A stretch of DNA of 64,000 nt from Bacteroidota bacterium (GTDB lineage: Bacteria > Bacteroidota > Bacteroidia > Chitinophagales > Chitinophagaceae), in NCBI GenBank assembly GCA_023387985.1, contig JAEWHC010000009.1, positions 310,001-374,000 on the forward strand, written 5' to 3'. The notes beneath the pieces were generated by a model. It had not been told where the DNA came from and searched no databases. It saw nothing but the letters and a program-made list of their open reading frames with translations. Positions within the stretch are counted from its first letter, which is position 1. Each line of letters begins with the position of its first letter. Made by a program: the position numbers and the translations under genes. This document shows positions 53,142-60,997 of the stretch, piece by piece.

Positions 53142-54566
53142 ATGAACAGAAAAACATTTATACAAAACTCTGCCCTGGCCGGCGCCGGCATCTTGCTTGG
53201 TTCCAAAACTACATTGGGTCAAGCCGGGAACACGCAATTGCCAACCGTTCGTATTCCGGTTTCTGAAAGGAATTTTACGAGTGAAGCCGTGGAAAAAGCC
53301 ATTTCCGAATTTCAACGGAATGTACCCAATAAAGAACTGGGCTGGTTGTTCAACAACTGTTTTCCCAACACGTTGGATACAACGGTAGATTATGAAGTGA
53401 TTGACGGTCAACCGGACACCTATGTGATCACGGGCGACATTGATGCCATGTGGCTTCGCGACAGTTCTGCACAGGTATGGCCTTATCTGCAGTTTGTAAA
53501 ACAGGATGGTGGGCTGCAAACACTCATTAAAGGCGTAATCAACCGGCAAACGGATATGATTCTCTATGATCCTTACGCAAATGCTTTTTACAAAGACCAC
53601 AATAAAATCAGTCACTGGAAAGATGACCATACCAAAATGAAACCTGGCATTCATGAGCGCAAATGGGAGATTGACAGCCTCTGTTACCCGGTTAGGCTGG
53701 CCCACGGCTACTGGAAACAAACCGGTGATGCCAAAATCTTTGGGGACAAATGGCGGGATGCGGCATACCTCATCATAAAAACCTTTAAAGAGCAGCAACG
53801 AAAAGAAGATAAAGGTCCATATTCATTTATGCGTACCACCAACTGGGCGACCGATGGCGTGCCGCTTGCCGGCTATGGTTATCCCGTAAAACCGGTAGGA
53901 TTAATCGCCTCCATTTTCCGGCCGAGTGATGATGCAACCATCTTTCCATTTTTGATTCCCTCCAACTTTTTCGCGGTGGTGAGCCTCCGGCAGATGGCGG
54001 AGATGGCTACAGCCATTTACAAAGACGCTGACCTGGCAAGGCAGGCAACGGCGCTGGCCAACGAGGTGTCGGCGGCGCTTGTCAAATATGCTGTTACTAC
54101 TCATCCGAATTTCGGGCGGATTTATGCTTACGAAGTGGATGGTTTTGGAAGCCATGTATTGATGGACGATGCCAACGTGCCCAGTCTCTTATCTTTACCT
54201 TACCTGGGCGCTTTAAAAACCACCGATCCACTTTACCAGGCAACGCGCAGGTATGTGTGGAGCACCTCAAATCCATTTTTCTGGAAAGGGAAAGCGGCCG
54301 AAGGCATTGGGGGCCCGCATATTGGTATGCACCAGATCTGGCCCATGAGCATTACCATGCGTGCGCTGACTTCGACCAACCCGGCTGAGATCAGGAACAG
54401 CATTAAAACGCTCCAGGCTACGCATGGTGGCACCGGTTTCATGCACGAATCGTTTGACAAGGATGATCCAACCAAATTCACCCGTTCATGGTTTGCCTGG
54501 GCCAATACCCTTTTTGGAGAGCTGCTCTGGAAGACGTATAAGACCAATCCGAAATTGTTGGTGTGA
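53142..54566 (+). CDS. glycoside hydrolase family 125 protein (exo-alpha-1,6-mannosidase type)
   Basis: 474 residues from the ATG at 53142. An N-terminal export signal (MNRKTFIQNSALAGAGILLG, with RK instead of RR, so not a canonical Tat motif) suggests periplasmic action. GH125 marks: NNCFPNTLDTTVDY, TGDIDAMWLRDSSAQVWPY (acid/base region), NWATDGVPLAGYGYPVKPVG, SIFRPSDDATIFPFLIPSN and GGTGFMHESFDKDDPTKFTR. The family trims non-reducing alpha-1,6-mannose from host or fungal glycans. No other glycan-utilisation genes adjoin it. The frame is open 21 codons upstream, without support. Confidence 0.92.
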   Translation: MNRKTFIQNSALAGAGILLGSKTTLGQAGNTQLPTVRIPVSERNFTSEAVEKAISEFQRNVPNKELGWLFNNCFPNTLDTTVDYEVIDGQPDTYVITGDIDAMWLRDSSAQVWPYLQFVKQDGGLQTLIKGVINRQTDMILYDPYANAFYKDHNKISHWKDDHTKMKPGIHERKWEIDSLCYPVRLAHGYWKQTGDAKIFGDKWRDAAYLIIKTFKEQQRKEDKGPYSFMRTTNWATDGVPLAGYGYPVKPVGLIASIFRPSDDATIFPFLIPSNFFAVVSLRQMAEMATAIYKDADLARQATALANEVSAALVKYAVTTHPNFGRIYAYEVDGFGSHVLMDDANVPSLLSLPYLGALKTTDPLYQATRRYVWSTSNPFFWKGKAAEGIGGPHIGMHQIWPMSITMRALTSTNPAEIRNSIKTLQATHGGTGFMHESFDKDDPTKFTRSWFAWANTLFGELLWKTYKTNPKLLV

Positions 54567-54666
54567 GGGTAAGCTATTCCTGCCGCGGGCCTGCTGTGGA
54601 GCTGAATTGCCGATGGCCGTCCGCTGAGCTCTGCTCTTTGCCGTCCGCCATTTTCGCTTATTTCCA

Positions 54667-54674
54667 TAGTTTTG
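54667..54674 (+). promoter_or_regulatory. -7 promoter element of the 5'-nucleotidase gene
   Basis: Exact TAGTTTTG, 41 bases upstream of the ATG at 54716. Suggests separate transcription from the GH125 gene. Confidence 0.4.
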
Positions 54675-54715
54675 TTTTTAAGGTCACCTTGGTTAACCGT
54701 TAAAACACCACCATT

Positions 54716-56257
54716 ATGAAAAACCTCATCCTGCTGTTGGCAGTAGCGCTATGTTTTGCTGCCTGCAGTATATCCAGAACCGTTAACCTGAATACTGATG
54801 ATGGAAAGATTGCAGTAAACTTTTTGCAGGTAAACGATGTTTACGAAATCTCACCGCTTCAGGGTGGAAAAGTGGGCGGTGTGGCGAGAGTGGCAGCATT
54901 GAAAAAAGAACTGCTTGCAGAAAATCCCAATACCTACATGCTGATGGCAGGAGATTTTTTAAGTCCCTCGGTTTACAATAGTTTACGGCACGACGGCAAA
55001 AGGGTGCGGGGCGCACAGATGGTGGATGCCTTGAATACCGCAGGGCTTGATTTCGCTGTTTTTGGCAATCATGAATTTGATATCAATGAAACTGAACTGC
55101 AATCGAGATTGAATGAATCGGAGTTTCAGTGGATATCCTCCAATACATTTCATCAAACAAAAGATGGCGTGCAACCATTCCGTAAATTTAAAACGGGAGG
55201 TGAGGAAATCATTCCGGAAAATTTTGTTCTCAAACTGACAGATAAAGATGGAACCACTGCCCGGATCGGCTTTTTGGGCGTTACGCTGCCATTCAATAAA
55301 GTATCCTATGTGGCATATACCAATCCGATGGAGACTGCTGTACAATGGTACGAACGCATGAAAGATTCCTGTGACGCCATTATTGCCATCACCCATCTTG
55401 CGTTGGAAGAAGACAGCCTACTCGCCTTACGGCTGCCCGGTCTCACTGCCATAGTGGGTGGCCACGAGCATGATATGCGTTACATCACCGTGGGCAATGT
55501 GCCCATTACCAAGGCCCATGCCAATGCGATTTCTGCATTTATTTTAAAGGTGACTATTGACAAAACAAGCGGGAAGGTGCAGGTGGTACCGGAATTAAAA
55601 ATGATTGATGCTTCCCTGAATTTTGATCCGCAAACTCAGGAGGTAGTGGACAAATGGAACAAGATCGCCGTTGATAATTTTGGCACCCTTGGATTTGACG
55701 CCATGAAAGTAGTGCGCTCCAAAGGAGAACCACTTGACGGAAGGGAATCCGTTATCAGGGCGAAACCGTCTAACCTTACGCGCATCCTGGTTTCGGCCAT
55801 GGAAAAGGCGGCACCCGAGGCCGACGTGGCCATCTTCAACTCCGGATCCATTCGGGTAGATGACATACTGCAGATGCCGGTTACACAATATGACATTATC
55901 CGTAGGCTGCCTTATGGCGGTACCATTGTGGAAGTGGATATGCAGGGGAGCCTCCTGCAACAGGTGCTGGAAACGGGCAGAACAAATGTGGGCAGCGGGG
56001 GATTTCTGCAGTATTCTTCCGCTGTGCGGCATCACCCGGAAAAAAATAGCTGGACTATTCAGGAACTGCCCATTGACACAGCCAAAATCTATCGGGTGGC
56101 TATTTCCGATTTTCTGCTTACCGGCGGCGAAGCGCGAATGGATTACCTTACCGAAAAAAATCCCGGGATCATGAGGATATATCCCAAAAGCAATCGCGAT
56201 ATACGGATTGACCTGATCAGTTATATGGAAGGGCTGGAAGGTTTGATGAAAGACTGA
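54716..56257 (+). CDS. lipoprotein 5'-nucleotidase/metallophosphatase, UshA-like
   Basis: A two-domain envelope phosphohydrolase of 513 residues with a lipobox (CFAACS, Cys16). Metallophosphatase domain (about 30-300): LQVNDVYEI (the usual NDxH has Tyr here), GGVARVAAL, MAGDFLSPS, VFGNHEFD, ITHLALEED and VGGHEHD. The C-terminal 5'-nucleotidase domain (about 330-500) has NSGSIRVDD and SGGFLQYS. It likely releases phosphate or nucleosides from nucleotides outside the cytoplasm. H-to-Y at the first motif removes a conserved His and may alter metal binding. Confidence 0.88.
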   Translation: MKNLILLLAVALCFAACSISRTVNLNTDDGKIAVNFLQVNDVYEISPLQGGKVGGVARVAALKKELLAENPNTYMLMAGDFLSPSVYNSLRHDGKRVRGAQMVDALNTAGLDFAVFGNHEFDINETELQSRLNESEFQWISSNTFHQTKDGVQPFRKFKTGGEEIIPENFVLKLTDKDGTTARIGFLGVTLPFNKVSYVAYTNPMETAVQWYERMKDSCDAIIAITHLALEEDSLLALRLPGLTAIVGGHEHDMRYITVGNVPITKAHANAISAFILKVTIDKTSGKVQVVPELKMIDASLNFDPQTQEVVDKWNKIAVDNFGTLGFDAMKVVRSKGEPLDGRESVIRAKPSNLTRILVSAMEKAAPEADVAIFNSGSIRVDDILQMPVTQYDIIRRLPYGGTIVEVDMQGSLLQQVLETGRTNVGSGGFLQYSSAVRHHPEKNSWTIQELPIDTAKIYRVAISDFLLTGGEARMDYLTEKNPGIMRIYPKSNRDIRIDLISYMEGLEGLMKD

Positions 56258-56384
56258 GATGTTGTTATAAGCCAATAACTGTTGGCCGGTAATTGCCTGC
56301 CAATACAATTTATGACTGAACAGTTATGTGCCATATGCAACAAATCTTGCCAGCTGCCCGCTTGTAGCTCTCAGTACTCCATCC

Positions 56385-57662
56385 TCAGCGTACCGTTAGT
56401 ATTTCTGCACCAAAATATCCGTGCAGCACTTTTGGCAACCTGATTCCTTCCACCGACTGATTGTTTTCGAGCATTGCAGCCACAATCCGTGGCAATGCCA
56501 TGCTGCTGCCGTTAAGGGTATGCACAAGTTGGGTTTTTCCATCGCTGTTTCTAAACCGGCACTTCATCCGGTTGCTTTGGAAACTTTCGAAATTACTCAC
56601 CGAGCTCACCTCGAGCCAGCGTTCCTGGGCAGCGCTCCAAACTTCAAAATCATAGGTGATGGCGCTTGCAAAGCCCATATCGCCGCCACAAAGGCGGATG
56701 ATGCGGTAGGGCAGTTCTAAGGATTGTACAAGCCGCTCAACGTGATTCACCATTTCATCGAGGGCATCATAGCTTTTCTCAGGATGCGTGATCTGGATGA
56801 TTTCCACTTTCTCGAACTGATGCACCCGGTTCAAGCCCCTTACCTGGGCGCCAAAACTGCCTGCCTCACGACGAAAACATGGGCTGTAGGCTGTCATTTT
56901 TATGGGCAGGTCGGCTTCGCTGAGTATGGTATCACGGTAAATATTGGTTACCGGAACTTCAGCTGTTGGGATCATGTATAGCTCATCGGCTTCCATGGTG
57001 TACATCTGTCCCTCTTTGTCGGGCAACTGCCCCGTGCCAAATGCGCTTGCGCTGTTCACCATGTAAGGCGGTGTATATTCGGTATAGCCGGCTTCCGTAT
57101 TGAAATCAAGAAAATAGCTGTACAATGCGCGCTGCAGCCGCGAGCCTTTTCCTTTGTACAAGGGAAAGCCACTTCCGGTGATTTTGGCACCGGTTTCAAA
57201 ATCGATAATGTCGTATTGCCTGATCAGTTCCCAGTGCGGCACTGCATTTTGAGGCAACTGTGGTTTTACGCCACCCTGGCGCACCAATTCATTCTCTTCT
57301 GGAGTTTTGCCGCCCGGAACCTGGGCAGCCGGTAAATTGGGGAGCTGAATGGCAATATCCATTTGCTGCTGTTCAGCAACGGAAAGTTCCTGGGAAAGCT
57401 CTTTCTCCTTTTCTTTCATTCCGCTGACTTGCTGTCTTTTCAGTTCGCTTTCCTCTTTTTTCCCTTGCTGGATCAACTGGCCGATTTCACGTGCAGCCTG
57501 CTTGCTTTCACTCAGCAGCGCGTCAAGCTCCTGTTGCAATTGCCGGCGGCGTGCGTCAATGGCTATGATTTCATCCACCATTGCCACACCGTCAAAATGC
57601 TTGTGGGCCAGGCGTTCTTTCACAAAACCGGGATTATCCCGGACCAGTTTAATATCTAACAT
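56385..57662 (-). CDS. serS: seryl-tRNA synthetase
   Basis: Class II aminoacyl-tRNA synthetase charging tRNA-Ser. 425 residues from the ATG at 57662 (MLDIKLVRDNPGFVKERLAH). N-terminal antiparallel coiled-coil arm (about 30-105), then the catalytic domain with TAEVPVTNIYRD, the motif 2 loop CFRREAGSFGAQVRGLNRVHQFEKVE (in part) and motif 3 near LNGSSMALPRIVAAMLEN. The longer frame starts inside the promoter region. An exact -7 element is 31 bases upstream, and an unrelated short transcription unit lies beyond it. Confidence 0.96.
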   Translation of the reverse strand: MLDIKLVRDNPGFVKERLAHKHFDGVAMVDEIIAIDARRRQLQQELDALLSESKQAAREIGQLIQQGKKEESELKRQQVSGMKEKEKELSQELSVAEQQQMDIAIQLPNLPAAQVPGGKTPEENELVRQGGVKPQLPQNAVPHWELIRQYDIIDFETGAKITGSGFPLYKGKGSRLQRALYSYFLDFNTEAGYTEYTPPYMVNSASAFGTGQLPDKEGQMYTMEADELYMIPTAEVPVTNIYRDTILSEADLPIKMTAYSPCFRREAGSFGAQVRGLNRVHQFEKVEIIQITHPEKSYDALDEMVNHVERLVQSLELPYRIIRLCGGDMGFASAITYDFEVWSAAQERWLEVSSVSNFESFQSNRMKCRFRNSDGKTQLVHTLNGSSMALPRIVAAMLENNQSVEGIRLPKVLHGYFGAEILTVR

Positions 57663-57693
57663 AAAATAATTTTCTAATGCTTGGTAGAATCCG

Positions 57694-57701
57694 CAAATAT
57701 A
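57694..57701 (-). promoter_or_regulatory. -7 promoter element of serS
   Basis: Exact TATATTTG, 31 bases before the serS ATG and downstream of the terminator at 57737-57769. It indicates that serS does not depend on read-through from upstream. Confidence 0.5.
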
Positions 57702-57736
57702 CAATCCGGAAGCTGCAAGGGGATTGCTGCAGGGCA

Positions 57737-57769
57737 ATAAAAAAAGCTACCGGAATTTATCCGGCAGCT
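57737..57769 (-). terminator. intrinsic terminator ending the candidate small RNA
   Basis: Read leftwards: AGCT-G-CCGG stem with one mismatch, loop of seven bases, then seven T. It could also terminate the aminotransferase gene, whose stop is 230 bp upstream, but a promoter element lies between the two. Confidence 0.75.
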
Positions 57770-57878
57770 CCATTCGTGTGTGGATGGAGTAAGACCTTGT
57801 AAAGCACGATCAAAGTTTGCAGCAGACACCCGTTTCCCGGGATTGGATAGTGTTATTCAGGGGTTGATCTCTACTGGC
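57737..57878 (-). ncRNA. candidate small RNA of about 140 nt upstream of serS
   Basis: An apparently complete transcription unit without an ORF: an exact -7 element at 57885-57892 and an intrinsic terminator at 57737-57769. The 5' segment CAGTAGA (57870-57876) can pair with TCTGCTG (57820-57826), and the adjacent GATCAA (57864-57869) with TTGATC (57808-57813); the two pairings cross, so they form either a pseudoknot or two alternative folds. Inner hairpins CCCG-GGAAA-CGGG and CTCCAT/ATGGAG are also present. It is not a T-box, tmRNA or SRP RNA by visible motifs. A 6S-like RNA cannot be excluded. Identity unknown. Confidence 0.5.
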
Positions 57879-57884
57879 TGAACG

Positions 57885-57892
57885 CAAATATA
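57885..57892 (-). promoter_or_regulatory. -7 promoter element of the candidate small RNA
   Basis: Exact TATATTTG in an AT-rich stretch about 110 bp downstream of the aminotransferase stop. A TTG lies 15 bases upstream, slightly close for a -33 element. No frame follows it before the terminator. Confidence 0.5.
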
Positions 57893-58000
57893 TGAATTGA
57901 CATAAATCAATAATAAAAATCAAGTAAAAAAAATTTAAAAATCTCTTCACGGACGAAATACGGGTAAATGTTTAGCGTTGCCAAAACATGCGGAGCCTGA

Positions 58001-59149
58001 TTATCCTTTACTCCATCTCACCAAACGCTCCGAAGCTTCCGTAATCGTTTCCATTTTTTTAGCAAAGCAAAACCGCAGGACCTGGTGGTTCTCACCGAAA
58101 AGATAAAAAGCACTTACCGGAATCGTGGCCACACCGGCTTCCTGTACCAGCCGCTCCGCCATGCTCATTTCGGGTAATGCACTCAGCGAGGCGTAGCTAT
58201 AGCATTCAAAATAAGAACCTGATGAAGGAATGCATTCAAAACCGGTGTCTTTCAGTGCGCTGCGCAAATGATCACGACGCTTCTGCATGTCATTTGCGAG
58301 GTCGAGGTAGGAAGTGTTTTCCGCCAGGTAACCGGCAAGACCAACCTGCATGGGGCTGTTGGTGCTGAAAGCATTGAACTGATGCACTTTCCGCAATTCC
58401 TGCGTAAAAAGCGGTGGGGCGACGCAGTACCCTATCTTCCAGCCGGTGCAGCTATAGGTTTTGCCAAAGGAATAAATCGCAAATCCGCGTTGCCTCAGTT
58501 CCGGGTGGCTCAAAATGGTCTGATGATCTCTGCCATCAAAAACGAGGTGCTCATATACCTCATCGCTCACCACCAGGATCTCCGTATTTCTGGTGATTTC
58601 TGCAAGAATATCCAGATCTTCTCTTTTTAATACAGCCCCTGTTGGATTGTGCGGCGAATTGATGAGGATCATTTTTGTTTTCGGGGAAAGCTTTTCCCGC
58701 ACTTTTTCCCAGGGAATACTGTAATCCGGAAAATTGAGGGAAACGGGAATGGCCACTCCGCCATTCACCAGGATGTTGGGTACATAACTGTCATAAACCG
58801 GTTCAAAAATGATGACCTCATCTCCCGGGCCGATGCTTGCCGTAATGGCGGAGTAAATGGCATAGGTGCCACCCGGAGTGATGGTGATCTCCGATCCGGG
58901 GTCCACTTCAATTCCATAAAGCTTTTGAATTTTTATGGCAATATTTTCGCGCAACGGCATATATCCGGCCATGTGGACATATTGATTGTATCCATCTTTC
59001 ATGGCTTTGTTTACTGCTTCAGTCAGTTGAGGATCCATTGGAAAATCCGGGAATCCCTGTCCGAGGTTAATTGCGCAATACTCGCTGGCCAGCGAACTCA
59101 TGACAGTAAAAATCGTTGTCCCGGTTTGTGGGAGTTTACTTGAGAACAT
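58001..59149 (-). CDS. methionine-type aminotransferase, class I/II PLP enzyme (YbdL-like)
   Basis: A 382-residue fold type I aminotransferase. N-terminal AINLGQGFPDFPMD and NQYVHMAGYMPLRENIA, the NSPHNPTGAVL Asn loop, VVSDEVYEHLVFDG (Asp and Tyr contacting PLP) and the Schiff-base lysine in YSFGKTYSCTGWKIGY are all present. The group acts on methionine, glutamine or aromatic amino acids with 2-oxo acids; a kynurenine aminotransferase role is also possible and would be interesting beside tryptophanase. The ATG at 59149 is used; the longer frame has no family support. Divergent from tnaA. Confidence 0.9.
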   Translation of the reverse strand: MFSSKLPQTGTTIFTVMSSLASEYCAINLGQGFPDFPMDPQLTEAVNKAMKDGYNQYVHMAGYMPLRENIAIKIQKLYGIEVDPGSEITITPGGTYAIYSAITASIGPGDEVIIFEPVYDSYVPNILVNGGVAIPVSLNFPDYSIPWEKVREKLSPKTKMILINSPHNPTGAVLKREDLDILAEITRNTEILVVSDEVYEHLVFDGRDHQTILSHPELRQRGFAIYSFGKTYSCTGWKIGYCVAPPLFTQELRKVHQFNAFSTNSPMQVGLAGYLAENTSYLDLANDMQKRRDHLRSALKDTGFECIPSSGSYFECYSYASLSALPEMSMAERLVQEAGVATIPVSAFYLFGENHQVLRFCFAKKMETITEASERLVRWSKG

Positions 59150-59481
59150 GGATTTAAAATTAGGGGATTTTATGACACCAGGAACCGGGAAACGACACCG
59201 GCTTGCTAATCTACAGGTCCGCTTTGTATTTTTCTTTGCGCATGCGCTATGGCTTTGAGCCGGATGCATCTGACCCATTCAACTTCTATCTCTTCAACCT
59301 ATCTTTGCTACATCTTGCGCATCTGGAAAAATATCATTCGTCGCCCCAGCTAGGAACCAGTTCTGTCTGCAGCCATTCAGGCATTACCTGAAATTTTTTC
59401 CAATCTTTTTTCACCAATTTTCTTTCTCAAGGCTTGCAAGTTCCTGCTCAGATGCAAATGCAGCCAGCAAAATCAACACGT
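59150..59481. other. 332-bp divergent region, tnaA leader
   Basis: Contains an exact rightward -7 element (59300-59307), giving tnaA a leader of about 165-170 bases. I looked for a TnaC-like leader peptide with a key Trp and found none. No other gene, and no terminator, is seen in the leader. Confidence 0.35.
59300..59307 (+). promoter_or_regulatory. -7 promoter element of tnaA
   Basis: Exact TATCTTTG, 174 bases upstream of the tnaA ATG at 59482. No -33 TTTG at the expected spacing. Confidence 0.38.
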
Positions 59482-60861
59482 ATGAAAACCATAATTGAAC
59501 CCTTCCGCATAAAGTCTGTAGAGCCGATTCATTTCAACACCGCGGAATCCCGCGCAGCGATCATTAAGGAAGCGCATTATAATTTATTCCTGGTACATTC
59601 CGATGATGTGATCATCGATCTGCTTACGGACAGCGGCACCGGCGCCATGAGCAGCAACCAGTGGGCCGGCATTATGCGTGGAGATGAATCTTATGCCGGT
59701 AGCCCGAGTTATTACAATTTCAAAAATGCTGTGCAGGAAATCACTGGAATGGAAGAAGTGATTCCCACACACCAGGGCAGGGCATCTGAAAAAATATTGT
59801 TCAGCATCCTCGGCGGTCCCGGCAAAATTTTTCTCAGCAATACCCTTTTTGACACTACGCGTGCCAATATTGAATTCAGCGGTGCCGAAGGCATTGACCT
59901 CGTTTGTGAAGAAGGAAAGGACCCTTCACTGGTAGCGCCATTTAAAGGAAATATCAATACCGATGCACTCGAAAAAACCATCCTGGAAAAAGGTGCGGAA
60001 AATATTCCGCTCGTCATTCTGACCATCACCAACAACAGTGGCGGTGGTCAGCCGGTGAGCATGGTCAATATCCGGGAGACTGCAGCAATCTGCAAAAAAT
60101 ACCGCATCGGGCTTTTTATTGACGCCTGCCGATTTGCTGAAAATGCCTGGTTCATCAGGCAGCGGGAAGAAGGATATGCAGATAAACCTGTACTGGAAAT
60201 TGCCAATGAGATGTTTTCCTATGCTGAAGGGTGCACCATGAGTGCCAAGAAAGACGCCTTCGCCAATATTGGCGGTTTCCTAGCCATGCGGGATGGTAAG
60301 CTTGCACAGGAATGCCGCAACCTGCTCATCATTACCGAAGGTTTTCCCACCTACGGCGGCCTGGCCGGCCGCGACCTCGAGGCCATTGCCATTGGCCTTA
60401 AAGAAGTAACGGACGAAAACTACCTGCAATACCGAATCCGCAGCCAGGAATATCTGGCTGAAAAACTGGATGCTGCGGGAGTGCCTGTTATGCTTCCGGC
60501 AGGCGGCCATGCGGTTTACCTTGATGCCAAAGCTTTCCTGCCGCATGTGCCGGTGGAGCAATTTCCCGCCCAGGCGCTGGCCTGCACGTTGTACGTGCAA
60601 GGTGGAATACGTAGTGTGGAAATTGGTACGCTGATGTTTGGAAAATATGATGAGGAGGGAAAAACCATACCGTCACAACTGGAACTGGTGCGGCTAGCCA
60701 TACCAAGACGGGTGTACACCCAAAGCCATATTGATTATGTTTCCGAAGTGATCATCGAAGTCTTTGCAAAACGCGGTGAAATCAAAGGTCTGAAGATTGT
60801 GGAGGAAGCACCGATATTGAGACATTTTACGGCAAAATTGGCGCTGGTGGAGGGTAGCTAA
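59482..60861 (+). CDS. tnaA: tryptophanase
   Basis: PLP beta-eliminating lyase that splits tryptophan to indole, pyruvate and ammonia. 459 residues from the ATG at 59482 (MKTIIEPFRIKSVEPI). The family also contains tyrosine phenol-lyase; three diagnostic sites decide for tryptophanase: D124 (Thr in TPL), I381 (Arg in TPL, binds the phenol) and H448 in LRHFTAKL (Phe in TPL). The PLP lysine is K257 in MSAKKDA. Overall many segments (QWAGIMRGDESYAGS, FSYAEGCTMS, YGGLAGRD) are nearer TPL, as is usual for Bacteroidota tryptophanases. No tnaC or Trp permease is adjacent; an OFA-type transporter follows. A GGTYNA hexamer array begins at the first base after the stop codon. Confidence 0.9.
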   Translation: MKTIIEPFRIKSVEPIHFNTAESRAAIIKEAHYNLFLVHSDDVIIDLLTDSGTGAMSSNQWAGIMRGDESYAGSPSYYNFKNAVQEITGMEEVIPTHQGRASEKILFSILGGPGKIFLSNTLFDTTRANIEFSGAEGIDLVCEEGKDPSLVAPFKGNINTDALEKTILEKGAENIPLVILTITNNSGGGQPVSMVNIRETAAICKKYRIGLFIDACRFAENAWFIRQREEGYADKPVLEIANEMFSYAEGCTMSAKKDAFANIGGFLAMRDGKLAQECRNLLIITEGFPTYGGLAGRDLEAIAIGLKEVTDENYLQYRIRSQEYLAEKLDAAGVPVMLPAGGHAVYLDAKAFLPHVPVEQFPAQALACTLYVQGGIRSVEIGTLMFGKYDEEGKTIPSQLELVRLAIPRRVYTQSHIDYVSEVIIEVFAKRGEIKGLKIVEEAPILRHFTAKLALVEGS

Positions 60862-60933
60862 GGTCGAGGTTGAGATAGAGGTAGAGGTCGAGGTCTAGGT
60901 CTAGGTCGAGGTATAGGTTGAGGTTGAGGTCTA
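60862..60933 (+). repeat. degenerate hexamer array, consensus GGTYKA (GGTYNA)
   Basis: Twelve contiguous 6-bp units that start at the base following the tnaA TAA: GGTCGA, GGTTGA and GGTCTA three times each, and GATAGA, GGTAGA and GGTATA once each, with perfect 6-bp phasing over 72 bp. Same sense-strand purine bias and the shared unit GGTCTA as in the array at 47892-47945. It is not a CRISPR (no spacers) and too degenerate for recent slippage. Confidence 0.9.
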
Positions 60934-60971
60934 GATTGTCGCCGGTAACGCGGATTAATCCGGCGTTGGTG

Positions 60972-60979
60972 TAATTTTG
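60972..60979 (+). promoter_or_regulatory. -7 promoter element of the OFA transporter
   Basis: Exact TAATTTTG, 18 bases upstream of the ATG at 60998. The longest frame begins with the TTG at 60977 that is part of this element, so the ATG at 60998 is the better start. Confidence 0.5.
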
Positions 60980-60997
60980 AAGCAATCGAATTTCAAA

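Noticed and set aside
57737..57892. T-box leader of serS
   Set aside because: No AGGGTGGNACCGCG antiterminator motif, serS has its own promoter element below the terminator, and T-boxes are not typical of Bacteroidota.
59308..59481. TnaC-like leader peptide before tnaA
   Set aside because: No short ATG frame with a conserved Trp and following Pro was found; the only long frame lacks an ATG start and has no Trp.
59482..60861. Naming the gene tyrosine phenol-lyase
   Set aside because: The phenol-binding Arg381, Thr124 and Phe448 of TPL are replaced by Ile, Asp and His as in tryptophanase.
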